The notes under the pieces: model-generated | Told to the model about the DNA's origin: nothing | The model's database searches: none | The model's input: only the letters and a program-made list of their open reading frames with translations | Assembly: GCF_000013445.1 (NCBI RefSeq) | Contig: NC_007796.1 | Location: 2,764,936 to 2,828,935 of the forward strand | Length of the DNA stretch: 64,000 nt | Direction of reading: 5' to 3' | DNA from: Methanospirillum hungatei JF-1 | GTDB taxonomy: Archaea > Halobacteriota > Methanomicrobia > Methanomicrobiales > Methanospirillaceae | Shown: piece after piece, positions 45,589 through 55,056 of the stretch | How positions within the stretch are numbered: position 1 is the stretch's first letter | Layout of the letters: each line of letters begins with the position of its first letter | Program-made: the position numbers and the translations under genes

Positions 45589-46011
45589 TTACCCTGTGCC
45601 AGTACCCTGCCTGACTATAAAAGAAGCGGTGCACCGTGCGAGCAGGTTCCCATCTTTCGCATTAGTGATGGAGGCTTCGGCATAAATCATTGTTCTGCCT
45701 TTTCTGACCACGGTGCCATCTGCAAAAATGGTACCCTCCCTGACTCCCCTGATGAAATGAGTGGTGCAGGAGACGGTTGCAATGGTCTCTCCTTCCGAAA
45801 GCAGCGTATAGATAGCAAGGGCGATTGCCTCATCACCAAGGGCGGTGTATAATCCTCCCTGGAGCCATCCTTCACCGTTCTTCATGTCATCCCTGACCGC
45901 CATACTTAACCGGGCTTTTCCATCTCCGAACGATTCAGGCTCGATACCCATGAGACAGAAGAATGGGTTTGCCTTCTGGCCCCTATTTTTTATCTCATTC
46001 AGATAACTCAT
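45589..46011 (-). CDS. PaaI-type hotdog thioesterase
   Basis: A protein of about 140 residues. Markers of the PaaI/YdiI hotdog family are LMGIEPESFGDGKARLSM, then GWLQGGLYTALGDEAIALA, then TVSCTTHFIRGVREG. The usual HGG motif is replaced by LQGG here, with the family Asp/Glu present in GDEA. It should hydrolyse an acyl-CoA thioester; substrate unknown. The start at 46011 is preferred over 46038 because a TATA-like TTTTTATC lies close upstream, but this is uncertain. Confidence 0.78.
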   Translation of the reverse strand: MSYLNEIKNRGQKANPFFCLMGIEPESFGDGKARLSMAVRDDMKNGEGWLQGGLYTALGDEAIALAIYTLLSEGETIATVSCTTHFIRGVREGTIFADGTVVRKGRTMIYAEASITNAKDGNLLARCTASFIVRQGTGTG

Positions 46012-46120
46012 ACATACATATGCATGGTACAGGTGCATGAGATTGACGATAAAAATGGGGAATGCATATGAGTATTTCAGGTGAACCTGTTAGGGTACGA
46101 ACTATTCATTCTCCAGCATT

Positions 46121-46816
46121 ATGAATCATCCATCTGTCAGTATTGTTATCCCCGCATATAATGAATCAACGCGTATCAGGCCACTTTTGTCAGAATTAAC
46201 CGATTCTGACCTTGAGTTTATATTTGTCTGTGATGGTACCGATGATACTGCTGATATCATTCAGGATTACAAAAAAATTCATCCTGATCTGAGCATCAGG
46301 TGCCTGACATTTCCACACCGGCTTGGGAAAGGTGGAGGGGTCCGGGCAGGATTTACAGTCGCATCAGGACCTCTTGTCGGGTTCATGGATGCTGACAACT
46401 CAACGAAGGTGTCAGAACTGGTCCGTCTCTCCCGCCGTATTGGAGATCATGACGGGGTCATCGGTTCCAGGCACCTTCCCGGTCAGGTTCTTCAGAGAAA
46501 ACAACCCCTGTTCAGGCGCATCCAGAGCAGGATATTCAACGGCCTCATTCGACTCTTATTTGGACTTCCCTTTTATGACACCCAGTGTGGCGCAAAAATT
46601 TTTAAGAAACAGGCTCTTGATGCAGTTCTTCCACATCTTCGCTCAACTGGATTTGAATTTGATGTGGAACTTCTCTGGCAATTGTCAAGAAAAGGATACT
46701 CGCTTATTGAAGTCCCGGTCATCTGGAATGATACTCTTGATTCACGGCTTCGGCTATCAGATACACTCTCAATGCTGGTAACACTCTTCCGGATACGTTT
46801 CCATTTATTATCGTAA
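46121..46816 (+). CDS. family 2 glycosyltransferase (dolichyl-phosphate sugar transferase-like)
   Basis: A 231-residue GT-A protein. Markers are SIVIPAYNESTRI (nucleotide site), FPHRLGKGGGVRAGF, the metal-binding GFMDADNST, DTQCGAKIF, and the GFEFDVELL acceptor-side acid with the WQ motif region. No membrane helix, as in soluble dolichyl-phosphate glucosyl/mannosyltransferase-like enzymes. It likely makes an activated sugar carrier for glycosylation of the surface proteins that abound nearby. Monocistronic, divergent from the thioesterase gene. Confidence 0.85.
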   Translation: MNHPSVSIVIPAYNESTRIRPLLSELTDSDLEFIFVCDGTDDTADIIQDYKKIHPDLSIRCLTFPHRLGKGGGVRAGFTVASGPLVGFMDADNSTKVSELVRLSRRIGDHDGVIGSRHLPGQVLQRKQPLFRRIQSRIFNGLIRLLFGLPFYDTQCGAKIFKKQALDAVLPHLRSTGFEFDVELLWQLSRKGYSLIEVPVIWNDTLDSRLRLSDTLSMLVTLFRIRFHLLS

Positions 46817-46840
46817 GACAAAAAAGGAAAAAGATTTTTT

Positions 46841-48100
46841 TCACCTTGGAGAGGAACGCCTTATCCGAACTGAATCTGCATGAGCTGACAGCCCCTCTGC
46901 CTCTGCAATCGTCTCCACAATATCCCCAATCATCTCAAGACCCTCACGGTCAATCATCTGGATCGTGGATGTCTTTGTGAAATGTGCAACATTCAGACCA
47001 GAGTAGTACCGGGCATTACCTGCGGTCGGGAGGACATGGTTTGTACCTGATGCATAATCTCCACAAGCAACTGCTGCGTAGGGGCCGATAAATATCGATC
47101 CGGCATTCTTAATTTTTCCGAGCAGGGAGAAGGAATCACTGACCTGTATTGCCAGGTGTTCAGGAGCGATTTTATTTGCTGCCTCTGCTGCCTGGTCTAG
47201 ATCCTTTACGATAAGATATCCTGAGCGCTCAAGAGATTGTGAAATTATCTCTTTCCGATCAGCCTCTGCAGTCAGTCGGGCAATCCACTTCCCCACCTCA
47301 TCAGCGAGCTGTGTACTTGGGGTTATGAGCATGGACGCTGCAAGCGGGTCATGTTCAGACTGGGCAAGGATGTCAGCAGCGATAAAGTCCGGTCTGGCAT
47401 CCTCGTCGGCGATGATAGCGATCTCAGACGGTCCTGCCGGAAAATCTATCTCGACGGTATGGCGAACCATCATCTTTGCTGCGGTCACGTACCGGTTCCC
47501 CGGACCGACGATCTTCTCGACCGGAGCCATACTTTCAGTACCATATGCCATGGCAGCAACCGCCTGTGCTCCTCCGGTCAAATACACCTCGTCAACTCCG
47601 GCGATATCACAAGCAACCAAAGTCAGCGGGTGAACCGGTGGGGGTGTGCAGCATATGACCTCCTGTACCCCGGCTACTTTCGCTGGAATAGCACACATGA
47701 GAGCAGTTGAGGGGTAACTTGCCCTCCCCCCCGGAACATAGATACCAATCCGTGTGAGAGGGGTTGTCTTTACCCCCAGGGAGATCCCCGGCTCTGTTTC
47801 TGTTATCCAGAAGTCCTCACGGCGCTGGAGTTCGTGGAATCTGCTGATTCGTGCATATGCTTCAGATAATGCCTCGGCTAACTCTGGCGATACGTCCTCG
47901 TATGCTGCATCCCAGTCCTCTTCGCTCAGTCTGACTGCTTCTGGACGGACTTTGTCGAACTTTTCAGCATAATCAAGGAGCGCTGCATCGCCACGAGCTC
48001 TGACTTCCGAAATGATCGCCTCAACCGGCCCCCTGACTTCATCAAGCGTGTCTTTCTGTCTTATCAGCCAGTTCTCGAGTGTTACCGGACTCCAGCTCAT
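46841..48100 (-). CDS. hisD: histidinol dehydrogenase
   Basis: A 419-residue enzyme for the last two steps of histidine synthesis. Markers are GIYVPGGRASYPST, VEKIVGPGNRYVTAAK, IAPEHLAIQVSD, and GNARYYSGLNVAHFTKTSTIQ. The ATG at 48100 begins MSWSPVTLENWL, as expected; the upstream in-frame ATG at 48199 would add 33 unlike residues. It is convergent with the glycosyltransferase gene and downstream of cheW on the same strand. Confidence 0.95.
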   Translation of the reverse strand: MSWSPVTLENWLIRQKDTLDEVRGPVEAIISEVRARGDAALLDYAEKFDKVRPEAVRLSEEDWDAAYEDVSPELAEALSEAYARISRFHELQRREDFWITETEPGISLGVKTTPLTRIGIYVPGGRASYPSTALMCAIPAKVAGVQEVICCTPPPVHPLTLVACDIAGVDEVYLTGGAQAVAAMAYGTESMAPVEKIVGPGNRYVTAAKMMVRHTVEIDFPAGPSEIAIIADEDARPDFIAADILAQSEHDPLAASMLITPSTQLADEVGKWIARLTAEADRKEIISQSLERSGYLIVKDLDQAAEAANKIAPEHLAIQVSDSFSLLGKIKNAGSIFIGPYAAVACGDYASGTNHVLPTAGNARYYSGLNVAHFTKTSTIQMIDREGLEMIGDIVETIAEAEGLSAHADSVRIRRSSPR

Positions 48101-48171
48101 GGGTAGTACATGGATGTATGGCTCAAAAAAGTGATATGACAGAGCAGACCGGAATGGGTGCCAGACCAATA

Positions 48172-48702
48172 CTAGGGGGATGCAATCCCGCTGTCCCATC
48201 TCCAGATGTAAAAATCAGGTGCAGGACGCGCAATTTTTCCACGTAACAGGTCGGTAAGCATTTTGTAAAGATTCAGGTAGAGGAGAAGTAGTTCCTCTGT
48301 TTTCCCTTCAGACTCTGTTTTCAGCCGGATCAATCCTTTTACATACTCTTCCATCCCGTCACATGCCGATATATCGGCTGGCATGATATCAGACGGATTG
48401 ACATTCCTGACATTGAATACATCATCAACCGAGACCGCCATTTCTGTTTCACTGACTGCTCCTTTGTGGATGATAAGAGTTCTCCGTCTTTTATTTTCTG
48501 CCCTGTCCATGCCAAGAAGGGGTGCAATACTGATGACCGGTATCATCTCCTCACCCCATTGTGCCATCCCTTCGATGTACGGGGGAGCATCATAGACATC
48601 GATGGTCTGAAGGGGACGGACAAACTTGTCGATGATGTCTCCATCAATAAGATAGTGATCCTTTCCCAGTAATATCTCAACGAGTGTCAGATGTTCCTGC
48701 AT
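48172..48702 (-). CDS. CheW-like chemotaxis coupling protein
   Basis: A 176-residue protein. The CheW fold starts EHLTLVEILLGKDHYLID, with VPIxx-like EEMIPVISIAPLLGM and TEMAVSVDDVFNVRNV. The usual length is about 150-170. It links chemoreceptors to CheA. The ATG at 48702 is preferred; an in-frame ATG at 48891 would add 63 residues that overlap the divergent cheW gene. The second CheW gene lies divergently 162 nt away. Confidence 0.82.
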   Translation of the reverse strand: MQEHLTLVEILLGKDHYLIDGDIIDKFVRPLQTIDVYDAPPYIEGMAQWGEEMIPVISIAPLLGMDRAENKRRRTLIIHKGAVSETEMAVSVDDVFNVRNVNPSDIMPADISACDGMEEYVKGLIRLKTESEGKTEELLLLYLNLYKMLTDLLRGKIARPAPDFYIWRWDSGIASP

Positions 48703-48864
48703 GCTAGTAAAATCCGTTCTGTTTTTTATCTTATCCGTTCCCTGTATATACTCTTTGGTATCTGTCTTCTTCTGCTGCAAAATATATCCATATCCTGAAC
48801 CAACAGTACTCCTATGATAGACCGGGCCTGAATGTATGCCGGTCAGTCCCGGGGGTTTAATGGG

Positions 48865-49461
48865 ATGACGACAAAAAATGATGTACTTCATCGGTTATTG
48901 CTTTTTGCCCTTGGGGATGGTCTGTACGGGGCACAGGTCTCATATATCCGCGAGATAGTGCCTGACCAGGTGAAAAATCCCCTTCCTGGCGCACCGGATT
49001 TTATCCCAGGTATCATACATGTCAGATCTGACGTCATAAAGGTCATCGATATCAGAAGAATCATCCCGCTCGGAAAGGAACGGGCCAAAAAGAAGATCAT
49101 CGTCTTCGTCCCTGAGGATGCACACAGTACGCGTTTTGGTATCCTGGTCGATGATGTGTATGGAATTATGGAGGTTCCTGATGCTGTTGTATCCCATCTT
49201 GACCGGTCTGATGCAAAAATTCAGAATAATTTCATGCTCGGGTTTATGAAAATTTCACTTGATACATTCCTGCACCAGAATGGACGACAGTTCGCGGCTG
49301 GCGAAGATGACCTTGTCTGGATCGACTTTGAAGATCTTATCCGTACGATCATTGACGGGGACCAGGCTGATTCTATTGTCTTCCGTCTCACTGCTCTTTT
49401 CAATCCGCAATATCTGCTCTCTGGAGAATGGAAAAAGAATACCGGAAAAATGAAAGCATAA
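48865..49461 (+). CDS. CheW-like chemotaxis coupling protein, second copy
   Basis: A 198-residue protein. CheW markers are LLLFALGDGLYGAQVSYIREI, the central PGAPDFIPGIIHVRSDVIKVIDIRRI in standard CheW order, and GILVDDVYGIMEVP. The ATG at 48865 gives a normal N-terminus; an ATG at 48832 would add 11 residues. No CheA or receptor is seen nearby. It shares the intergenic region with the other, quite different, CheW. Confidence 0.85.
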   Translation: MTTKNDVLHRLLLFALGDGLYGAQVSYIREIVPDQVKNPLPGAPDFIPGIIHVRSDVIKVIDIRRIIPLGKERAKKKIIVFVPEDAHSTRFGILVDDVYGIMEVPDAVVSHLDRSDAKIQNNFMLGFMKISLDTFLHQNGRQFAAGEDDLVWIDFEDLIRTIIDGDQADSIVFRLTALFNPQYLLSGEWKKNTGKMKA

Positions 49462-49465
49462 GGGA

Positions 49466-50392
49466 TTAGATCACAAGTTTCAGTTTTGAGTCTTTTCCTT
49501 TCAAGATTCCCAGTTTTTTCATGTCATTGAGGACCGATTCAATATATGCCGGCGAGAGGTGAAAGTCGATAGTGAGTTTATCATTTTCAATCGGCAGGGT
49601 CTTATGGATAAATTCAGACATCAGGTGCTCTTTTGATGCCCGGCCATCCTTTTGAATAATCCCCAGAATCTCTCCGACTAATACCTGTTTCACCTGAAGG
49701 TTGGCGAAGAATTTATCTGTTTCCTCCTCATTATCAGTCTTTTTGAAGTACTCTTCCAGTTCTGTCAGATCTTCCAGGTATATGACGTCAGGCCCTGTGG
49801 TGACGACATAGGTATAGGTTTGCCGTGCCTCAAGGCTCCGGATGATCTCCCATTTTTGTAATGCCTCCTCCCTGAATGGGGGAATTTCATCACCGAACAG
49901 GGACATGACCGCGTCATCAGGAGAGATGGTACGTGTCAGAATCATGCCCTCCTCATCTATGTCAAGGAGATTATTGAGCCCCAGAATTTGTGTAACTGTG
50001 GCTTCTCTTAAAAATGCCTCCATATCTTCTTCGGTTTCAGGCATCTCACCGTCACTGATAAGGACATTGAAAAGCTTCGTGTTGATGTGATCTCCAGGTT
50101 TATGGCTGATAAATGTCTGCTCCAGGTAGTTTCTTTCAGTGATGAGATCCTGTAAACCCTCTTCAAAGGCCTTTACAAACTCTTCAAATCCTTCCTCCCC
50201 GGCATCACGGATACGGGCTATCTCTTCTTCAAAAACTCCCTTTAACGCTCTGAAGGGTGCTTTGTATAACACCCTGCTTTCCAGTTCCACCTTGGTCTTC
50301 AGACTGGCAGAGATGTTCAGATTTCGAAAAATCTTTACACAACCCTGTGCTTCTTCTTCCGAAGAAAACAAGATCTCTTCTTCAAGTACCAT
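49466..50392 (-). CDS. conserved hypothetical protein with C-terminal helical region
   Basis: A protein of about 308 residues that is soluble, acidic and mostly helical (many Glu runs, for example EEAQGC, EEEIARIRDAGEEGFEEF). No signal or membrane segment. The last 70 residues (ASKEHLMSEFIHKTLP...VLNDMKKLGILKG) resemble a winged-helix arrangement. I do not recognise a family. It is convergent with the cheW gene, four nt apart. The ATG at 50392 is chosen; a GTG at 50401 is also possible with GAGGT close to it. Confidence 0.6.
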   Translation of the reverse strand: MVLEEEILFSSEEEAQGCVKIFRNLNISASLKTKVELESRVLYKAPFRALKGVFEEEIARIRDAGEEGFEEFVKAFEEGLQDLITERNYLEQTFISHKPGDHINTKLFNVLISDGEMPETEEDMEAFLREATVTQILGLNNLLDIDEEGMILTRTISPDDAVMSLFGDEIPPFREEALQKWEIIRSLEARQTYTYVVTTGPDVIYLEDLTELEEYFKKTDNEEETDKFFANLQVKQVLVGEILGIIQKDGRASKEHLMSEFIHKTLPIENDKLTIDFHLSPAYIESVLNDMKKLGILKGKDSKLKLVI

Positions 50393-50453
50393 GACTAGCA
50401 CATACCTCAGCCCGGTACCTGATATGTTAGCTGGTCGGTGGGAAAAAAAGGAT

Positions 50454-51029
50454 TTATTCAGCGATCCGTTTGAGAAGCCAGGTCATATTGACCCCAAGGG
50501 TCTCCATGCATTCCAAACCTTCCTCGTCTGAGTCGACCTCCCCTGGAAGCCTTCCAAGGCCCATGTTCCAGTAGGATGATCCGGGCACTATCATCTGACA
50601 CATCAGGAACAGATGGTTGATGGTATCAAACGCATGGATGGCTCCTCCTCTTCTGACCGATATGATCGCAGCACCTACCTTAAATTTGAGAAAGTCACCA
50701 CCTGACCTGCTTAACATACCGGTCCTGTCAATGAGAGCCTTCATCTCGGCGGTGACGTCTGCAAAGTAGGTTGGTGACGCGAAGATTATCCCGTCTGCCT
50801 CCCGCATCTTCTCAACATATTCATTCAGATCATCGGTCTGATTTGCACATTGTCCATTTCTGGTTTCGTAACATTTCATACAGGCAAGGCATCCATGCAA
50901 TGGTTTTCCACCGATTCGAACCATTTCTGTCTCTATCCCGTTTGATTCCAGAATATCAAAGACACGACGGACCAGGTGCTCCGAATTTCCATCCGGACGG
51001 GGGCTTCCAAGAAATGCAACTACTTTCAT
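50454..51029 (-). CDS. iron-sulfur flavoprotein (ISF) family / NADPH-dependent FMN reductase
   Basis: A 191-residue flavodoxin-fold protein. The start MKVVAFLGSPRPDGNSEH binds FMN phosphate. The compact cluster motif Cys47, Cys50, Cys53 and Cys61 (CX2CX2CX7C) is that of methanogen iron-sulfur flavoproteins. The strand FASPTYFADVTAEMKALIDRT is the flavin site. It probably reduces oxygen or peroxide or transfers electrons between ferredoxin and flavin partners. Single gene, with no obvious partner beside it. Confidence 0.87.
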   Translation of the reverse strand: MKVVAFLGSPRPDGNSEHLVRRVFDILESNGIETEMVRIGGKPLHGCLACMKCYETRNGQCANQTDDLNEYVEKMREADGIIFASPTYFADVTAEMKALIDRTGMLSRSGGDFLKFKVGAAIISVRRGGAIHAFDTINHLFLMCQMIVPGSSYWNMGLGRLPGEVDSDEEGLECMETLGVNMTWLLKRIAE

Positions 51030-51090
51030 AAATCATACATGAGTGAGGGAGATTGATAAAATCCACTCAGGGATTTTTCTATGCTCCGTC

Positions 51091-51717
51091 TTAGAAAAAG
51101 CCACTCAAAGATCCGAAGAGGATACCAAATGCAATGAGTGCCACACCTGCGAAGATGACCGGGTTCCAGCTGAGGATCTTAGCCCCGTCCAGAGGTCCGA
51201 CTGGGAGTAAATTAAATGCGGCAATCATCGCATTGACTTTGACGCCCACGAGGCCGATGATCGCAAGTAAAGCTGACCCTGCTGACTGACCAATTACTAT
51301 CAGGGCAGCAAAGGGTATTAAGAGGATGAGATTGCTCACCGGCCCGGCAAGTGATATTTTTCCATTCTCTTCCCGTGAGATATAATTTCCATATATCATG
51401 GTAGCTCCCGGAGCTGCAAAGACAATCCCTGCGAGTGCAGCCATGGCAACGGCAACTACCAGCATCATACTGTTCATCTGAAATTCAGCCCAGTATCCGT
51501 ACTTCATTGCGGTAAATTTATGGGCCATTTCATGTACAATGAAGGCGATTCCTGCTGTGACGAGGGAGATTATAAAGAACTGTCCGATAATGAATGGATC
51601 AAGTCGCTGCCCCCACACCATCGCGAGGGTAAATGCTGCAGAAAGAGCGAGCCAGGCAACCAAAAGGTCACGTCTTTCATGGGGGGGGATTTTTTCCCAT
51701 ATATACATGGCATACAT
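51091..51717 (-). CDS. M50-type site-2 zinc metalloprotease, membrane-embedded
   Basis: A 208-residue protein with about six helices. The zinc motif is HEMAH (His62, Glu63, His66) in a helix, followed by the third ligand region LLPVGPLDGAKIL near residue 169. The length matches the compact archaeal S2P group without PDZ domains. It would cut within membrane helices. The ATG at 51717 is used; the in-frame ATG at 51708 also fits, and no ribosome site decides. Confidence 0.85.
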   Translation of the reverse strand: MYAMYIWEKIPPHERRDLLVAWLALSAAFTLAMVWGQRLDPFIIGQFFIISLVTAGIAFIVHEMAHKFTAMKYGYWAEFQMNSMMLVVAVAMAALAGIVFAAPGATMIYGNYISREENGKISLAGPVSNLILLIPFAALIVIGQSAGSALLAIIGLVGVKVNAMIAAFNLLPVGPLDGAKILSWNPVIFAGVALIAFGILFGSLSGFF

Positions 51718-51722
51718 GTATG

Positions 51723-51736
51723 TTGTAATACTACAA
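51723..51736. repeat. inverted repeat in the promoter of the M50 gene
   Basis: TTGTA and TACAA are separated by ATAC. It lies just upstream of the M50 start, where an operator could sit; no regulator is identified. Confidence 0.35.
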
Positions 51737-51854
51737 TGGTTTGACGGATACCAAGATTCACATTTACAAGATTGCTTCAGTGGATTAATCCTGAATAAAA
51801 GGTTTCATTATGTGGGTGTAAAAATATCCATAGTAAAATTATCAATGGAATAAA

Positions 51855-52771
51855 TTGGAAACAACCAGTGTCGATCACTATTCTGATAATATTTTCAGGG
51901 ATTCTTTATTTAGCGTTGGGCATACTCCAGAAATTCCTGAAATTCGATGGAACGATGGGAAAGGTTCATACATTATCTGTGGTGATGGACTCACAATATT
52001 GGAAAAATTGCCCGATTCTTTTATTCAAACTGTTATAACGAGTCCCCCATATTATGGGATGAGGGATTATAGAATCCCTGGACAGATCGGTGCCGAAAGG
52101 TATCTTGATGATTATATTGCCCATCTTGTTGCCGTATTCAGGGAGGTGAGACGGACTCTTACAGACGATGGAACGATATGGATCAATATTGGTGATACCT
52201 ATACAAGTGGTAACCGTAAAACCAGGGATTCTGATAAGAAAAATCCTGCCCGAAAGATGGATTATAGGCCACCAACACCTGAAGGTCTGAAACCTAAAGA
52301 CCTCATTGGTATCCCATGGAGATGGCCCTTGCTCTTCTCGAAGATGGTTGGTATCTCCGGTCGGACATTATTTGGCATAAACCAAATTGCCAACCTGAGT
52401 CTGTAAAAGATCGTCCTACGAGATCACATGAGTATGTATTTTTGCTTTCAAAAAATGAAAGATATTATTATAATCATTCTGTTATGAAAGAACCGGATTC
52501 GAAAGGTGATGGCCTTCGAAATCTTCGTACAGTATGGTCAATACATACTGTTCCGAATGCGTATGATCATTCCGCAATTTTCCCTGAAGGATTAATAGAG
52601 CCATGTGTGTTAGGTGGATCAAAAGAAGGTAACATTGTACTTGATCCCTTTTTTGGGACAGGGACAGTAGGGATCGTAAGTCGAAGATTAGGTCGGTGTT
52701 TTCTAGGAATTGAATTGAATCCCGATTTTATTAATATTAGCTTGAATAGATTATCCCAACAAACACTATGA
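51855..52771 (+). pseudogene. DNA methyltransferase (SPPY type, N4-cytosine-like), frameshifted
   Basis: Two overlapping frames together make one methyltransferase of about 305 residues. The first (51855 to about 52322) has the catalytic TSPPYYGMRDY and the target-region acids. The second (from about 52322) continues ALLEDGWYLRSDIIWHKPN and the SAM-binding FFGTGTVG. The break fits one missing base near 52322: the frame reads TGG AGA TGG where AGA ATG GCC would continue the protein. The only start is a TTG without a ribosome site, so the N-terminus may be lost too. It overlaps the next ORF by four nt (ATGA), the arrangement of a restriction-modification operon. The gene looks inactive unless this is a sequencing error. 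Confidence 0.7.
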
Positions 52772-53220
52772 GTGATAGATCTCTTATTGTACTATCTCCA
52801 GACCTTCAGTTTTCCTTTTATAATCAACTAAAGATAATTTCTGAACAGTATCTTTCCAAAGCTCTCACTGATACGATATTGAAAATGGATATTGAAAGAA
52901 TTGACGGGGAATTACTACAGCTTGTATCAAAGGATAAAATTAGGAAAGTTGCAGGTTGGGGTCTGCGTGGAGAAAGAATTTTCCCCATACCATGTATTTT
53001 AGTGGCAAATCCGTTTTTATTAGGCTATTATCGTTTATTATTTGGTTTTTCTCAAAAACAGTTTTATCAATCGAATATTTTTGGTAAATTTGGAATATTC
53101 TCATCCCATGGCATGAGCTTTTATACCTTAATCATGAAATTATTTCTTATCGTATATGACCGCCTGTATGGCACATTGCAGTTTCGGGTTGTATCAGCTT
53201 ACCTTTCGCTGATCTTATAA
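52768..53220 (+). pseudogene. truncated gene, probable restriction endonuclease remnant
   Basis: The frame starts MSDRSLIVLSPDLQFSF and overlaps the methyltransferase stop by four nt. The segment FLLGYYRLLFGFSQKQFY is reminiscent of XcyI/XamI-type type II enzymes (my recollection, low certainty). Residues after about 115 lose that character. At 53193-53197 an insertion sequence begins, and the frame ends within it at 53220; without the insert it would end two codons later (GAA TAA), so it was already short. The product is probably non-functional. Confidence 0.55.
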
Positions 53221-55013
53221 GGTAAATGTTAAATTATAAAGCTTAACTTTATATCTGAGAAGTGTACATATATATGGGATGATCGCTCCGACACATCAAA
53301 TTGAACACATCGGCGGAATCCCATATATCTTTGAAACATTAAAAGAACTTCAAATCATACGAATTTTGAATGAGGTATATTCGCCTCACAGAAACTGGGT
53401 GGGTTTGCCGATTGGTGAAACGATTGCCATTTGGATCTGCTACTGCCTGACCGAAAATGATCATCGTATGTGTCCCTTGGAGAAGTGGGTTACTACCAAA
53501 AAAAATTTACTGGAAAAATTGATTGGTTTTCAATTTAGTCCAAAATGCTTTACTGATGACCATTTGGCTCGTATATTATCTCTATTGCACAATAATGAAC
53601 TTTGGAACCGATTTGAATCTGAATTAAATCGTTCTACACTGCGTATATATGGTTTAACGGATGAAAACATCGTCCGTCTTGATATGACAACAGTAAACAG
53701 CAATGGAATTATCGATAAAAACGGATTAATACAATTTGGCAACTCAAAAGATGACGCCTCCCTCCCTCAAATAAAAATCGTACTTTCAGTGCTTGATGTG
53801 CTGGGTTTGCCCCTCACCGTTAGTGTAGTCCCTGGAAATTGTGCTGATGATCCTCTCTATATCCCTGCAATGGAAAAGGTGAAAAAATCTACGGGACAAT
53901 CTGGATTACTTTTTGTGGGAGATTGCAAAATGGGTGCCATAGCAACTCGTTTGTATACGACTATCAATAATGACTTTTATTTATGCCCGTTATCAGAAGT
54001 CTCTCATCCTACTCAGGAAATTTATTCTGCAATCATAGCACATCAGGAGTCTAATCTTTCCTTCACACAAGTTTCACGATCGTACTATGATGGAAGCGAT
54101 GCGATTATAGCCGAAGGATTTGAGAAAAAAATATCTCATTCAATGGAATATGAGGGGAAAATCATAACCTGGGAGGAACGGCTAATCTACGCAAAATCAT
54201 TTGCTCATGCAAATAAATTCAGATTATCACTTGAAGAGCAAGTAAAAAAAGCTTTCTTTGAGATAAATTCAATGAATAAAAGAGGAAAGGGAAAGAAAAT
54301 TTACCGAACAATCGAGGAAGCAAAAGAAAAAGTACATGCTATTCTTGGAGATAAGGGATTAACAGCGGTATTCGAAGTTGAGTATATCGAGCATATTAGT
54401 AATACTCCAAAACGAAAATACGGAAACAATCCCGCCAGAATTGAACAATCGACGAGAATTGAGGTTAAACCAACTATTAACTTGCAAGCCCTTCAACAAG
54501 CGCAGGAATTATCAGGATGGAGGGTATATGTAACAAATAAACCAGAAAATGAATTATCGATGCAAGATGTTGTTCTGACTTACCGTGATCAGTATATCAT
54601 AGAGCATCAATTTCATCGGCTGAAGGGAAAGGCACTTTCACTTGCCCCAATGTTTATTCAACGAGATGACAGAATTGATGGTTTAGTGAAGTTTTTGACT
54701 ATTGTAATGAGACCACTTGTTATTATTGAGAAAAAAGTCAGGGATTCGCTGAAAAGTAGAGGTCAGGGTTTGAGTGGTCTTTTCGAATATAATCCAACGA
54801 AAATAGTAAATAATCCTAAAACTGAAAGAATTATTGAGTTTTTCAAAGAGATTTATTTGTTAGTTTCATTTTATGGTGAACAGGTTTTTTACACAATTAC
54901 TGGGATAAATCAAAAGCATCGAGAGATTTTAAATCTGATGAATGTTGATATTAGTGTTTATACTCAATTGGGATCAATTCAGGAATCTGAATTTAAGATC
55001 AGCGAACGGTGAG
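53198..55013 (+). mobile_element. insertion sequence, IS1634/IS4-like, 1816 bp
   Basis: The ends are imperfect inverted repeats of 19 bp: CTTACCTTTCGCTGATCTT at 53198-53216 and, reverse complemented, CTCACCGTTCGCTGATCTT at 54995-55013, two mismatches. A 5-bp direct repeat, ATCAG, flanks the element (53193-53197 and 55014-55018), as expected of target duplication. The transposase stop codon lies inside the right repeat. The whole element is more AT-rich than the chromosome around it. Flanks and repeats being intact, insertion appears recent. Confidence 0.9.
53279..55012 (+). CDS. IS1634-like DDE transposase
   Basis: A 577-residue transposase. The catalytic acids lie in DMTTVNSNG (first Asp), LLFVGDCKMG (second Asp) and the Y-x2-... 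signature YRDQYIIEHQFHRLKG (Glu). The length suits the long transposases of the IS1634 group. No frame interruption is seen, so the element may be active. The ATG is at 53279, 81 nt from the left end. TGA at 55010-55012 overlaps the right inverted repeat. Confidence 0.9.
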   Translation: MIAPTHQIEHIGGIPYIFETLKELQIIRILNEVYSPHRNWVGLPIGETIAIWICYCLTENDHRMCPLEKWVTTKKNLLEKLIGFQFSPKCFTDDHLARILSLLHNNELWNRFESELNRSTLRIYGLTDENIVRLDMTTVNSNGIIDKNGLIQFGNSKDDASLPQIKIVLSVLDVLGLPLTVSVVPGNCADDPLYIPAMEKVKKSTGQSGLLFVGDCKMGAIATRLYTTINNDFYLCPLSEVSHPTQEIYSAIIAHQESNLSFTQVSRSYYDGSDAIIAEGFEKKISHSMEYEGKIITWEERLIYAKSFAHANKFRLSLEEQVKKAFFEINSMNKRGKGKKIYRTIEEAKEKVHAILGDKGLTAVFEVEYIEHISNTPKRKYGNNPARIEQSTRIEVKPTINLQALQQAQELSGWRVYVTNKPENELSMQDVVLTYRDQYIIEHQFHRLKGKALSLAPMFIQRDDRIDGLVKFLTIVMRPLVIIEKKVRDSLKSRGQGLSGLFEYNPTKIVNNPKTERIIEFFKEIYLLVSFYGEQVFYTITGINQKHREILNLMNVDISVYTQLGSIQESEFKISER

Positions 55014-55056
55014 ATCAGAATAAATTTTAATTAATTGCATTGGTAGGGGATAGATA

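Noticed and set aside
48703-48891. N-terminal extension of the minus-strand CheW to 48891
   Set aside because: The added 63 residues have no CheW features and overlap the divergent cheW gene; the ATG at 48702 fits the family.
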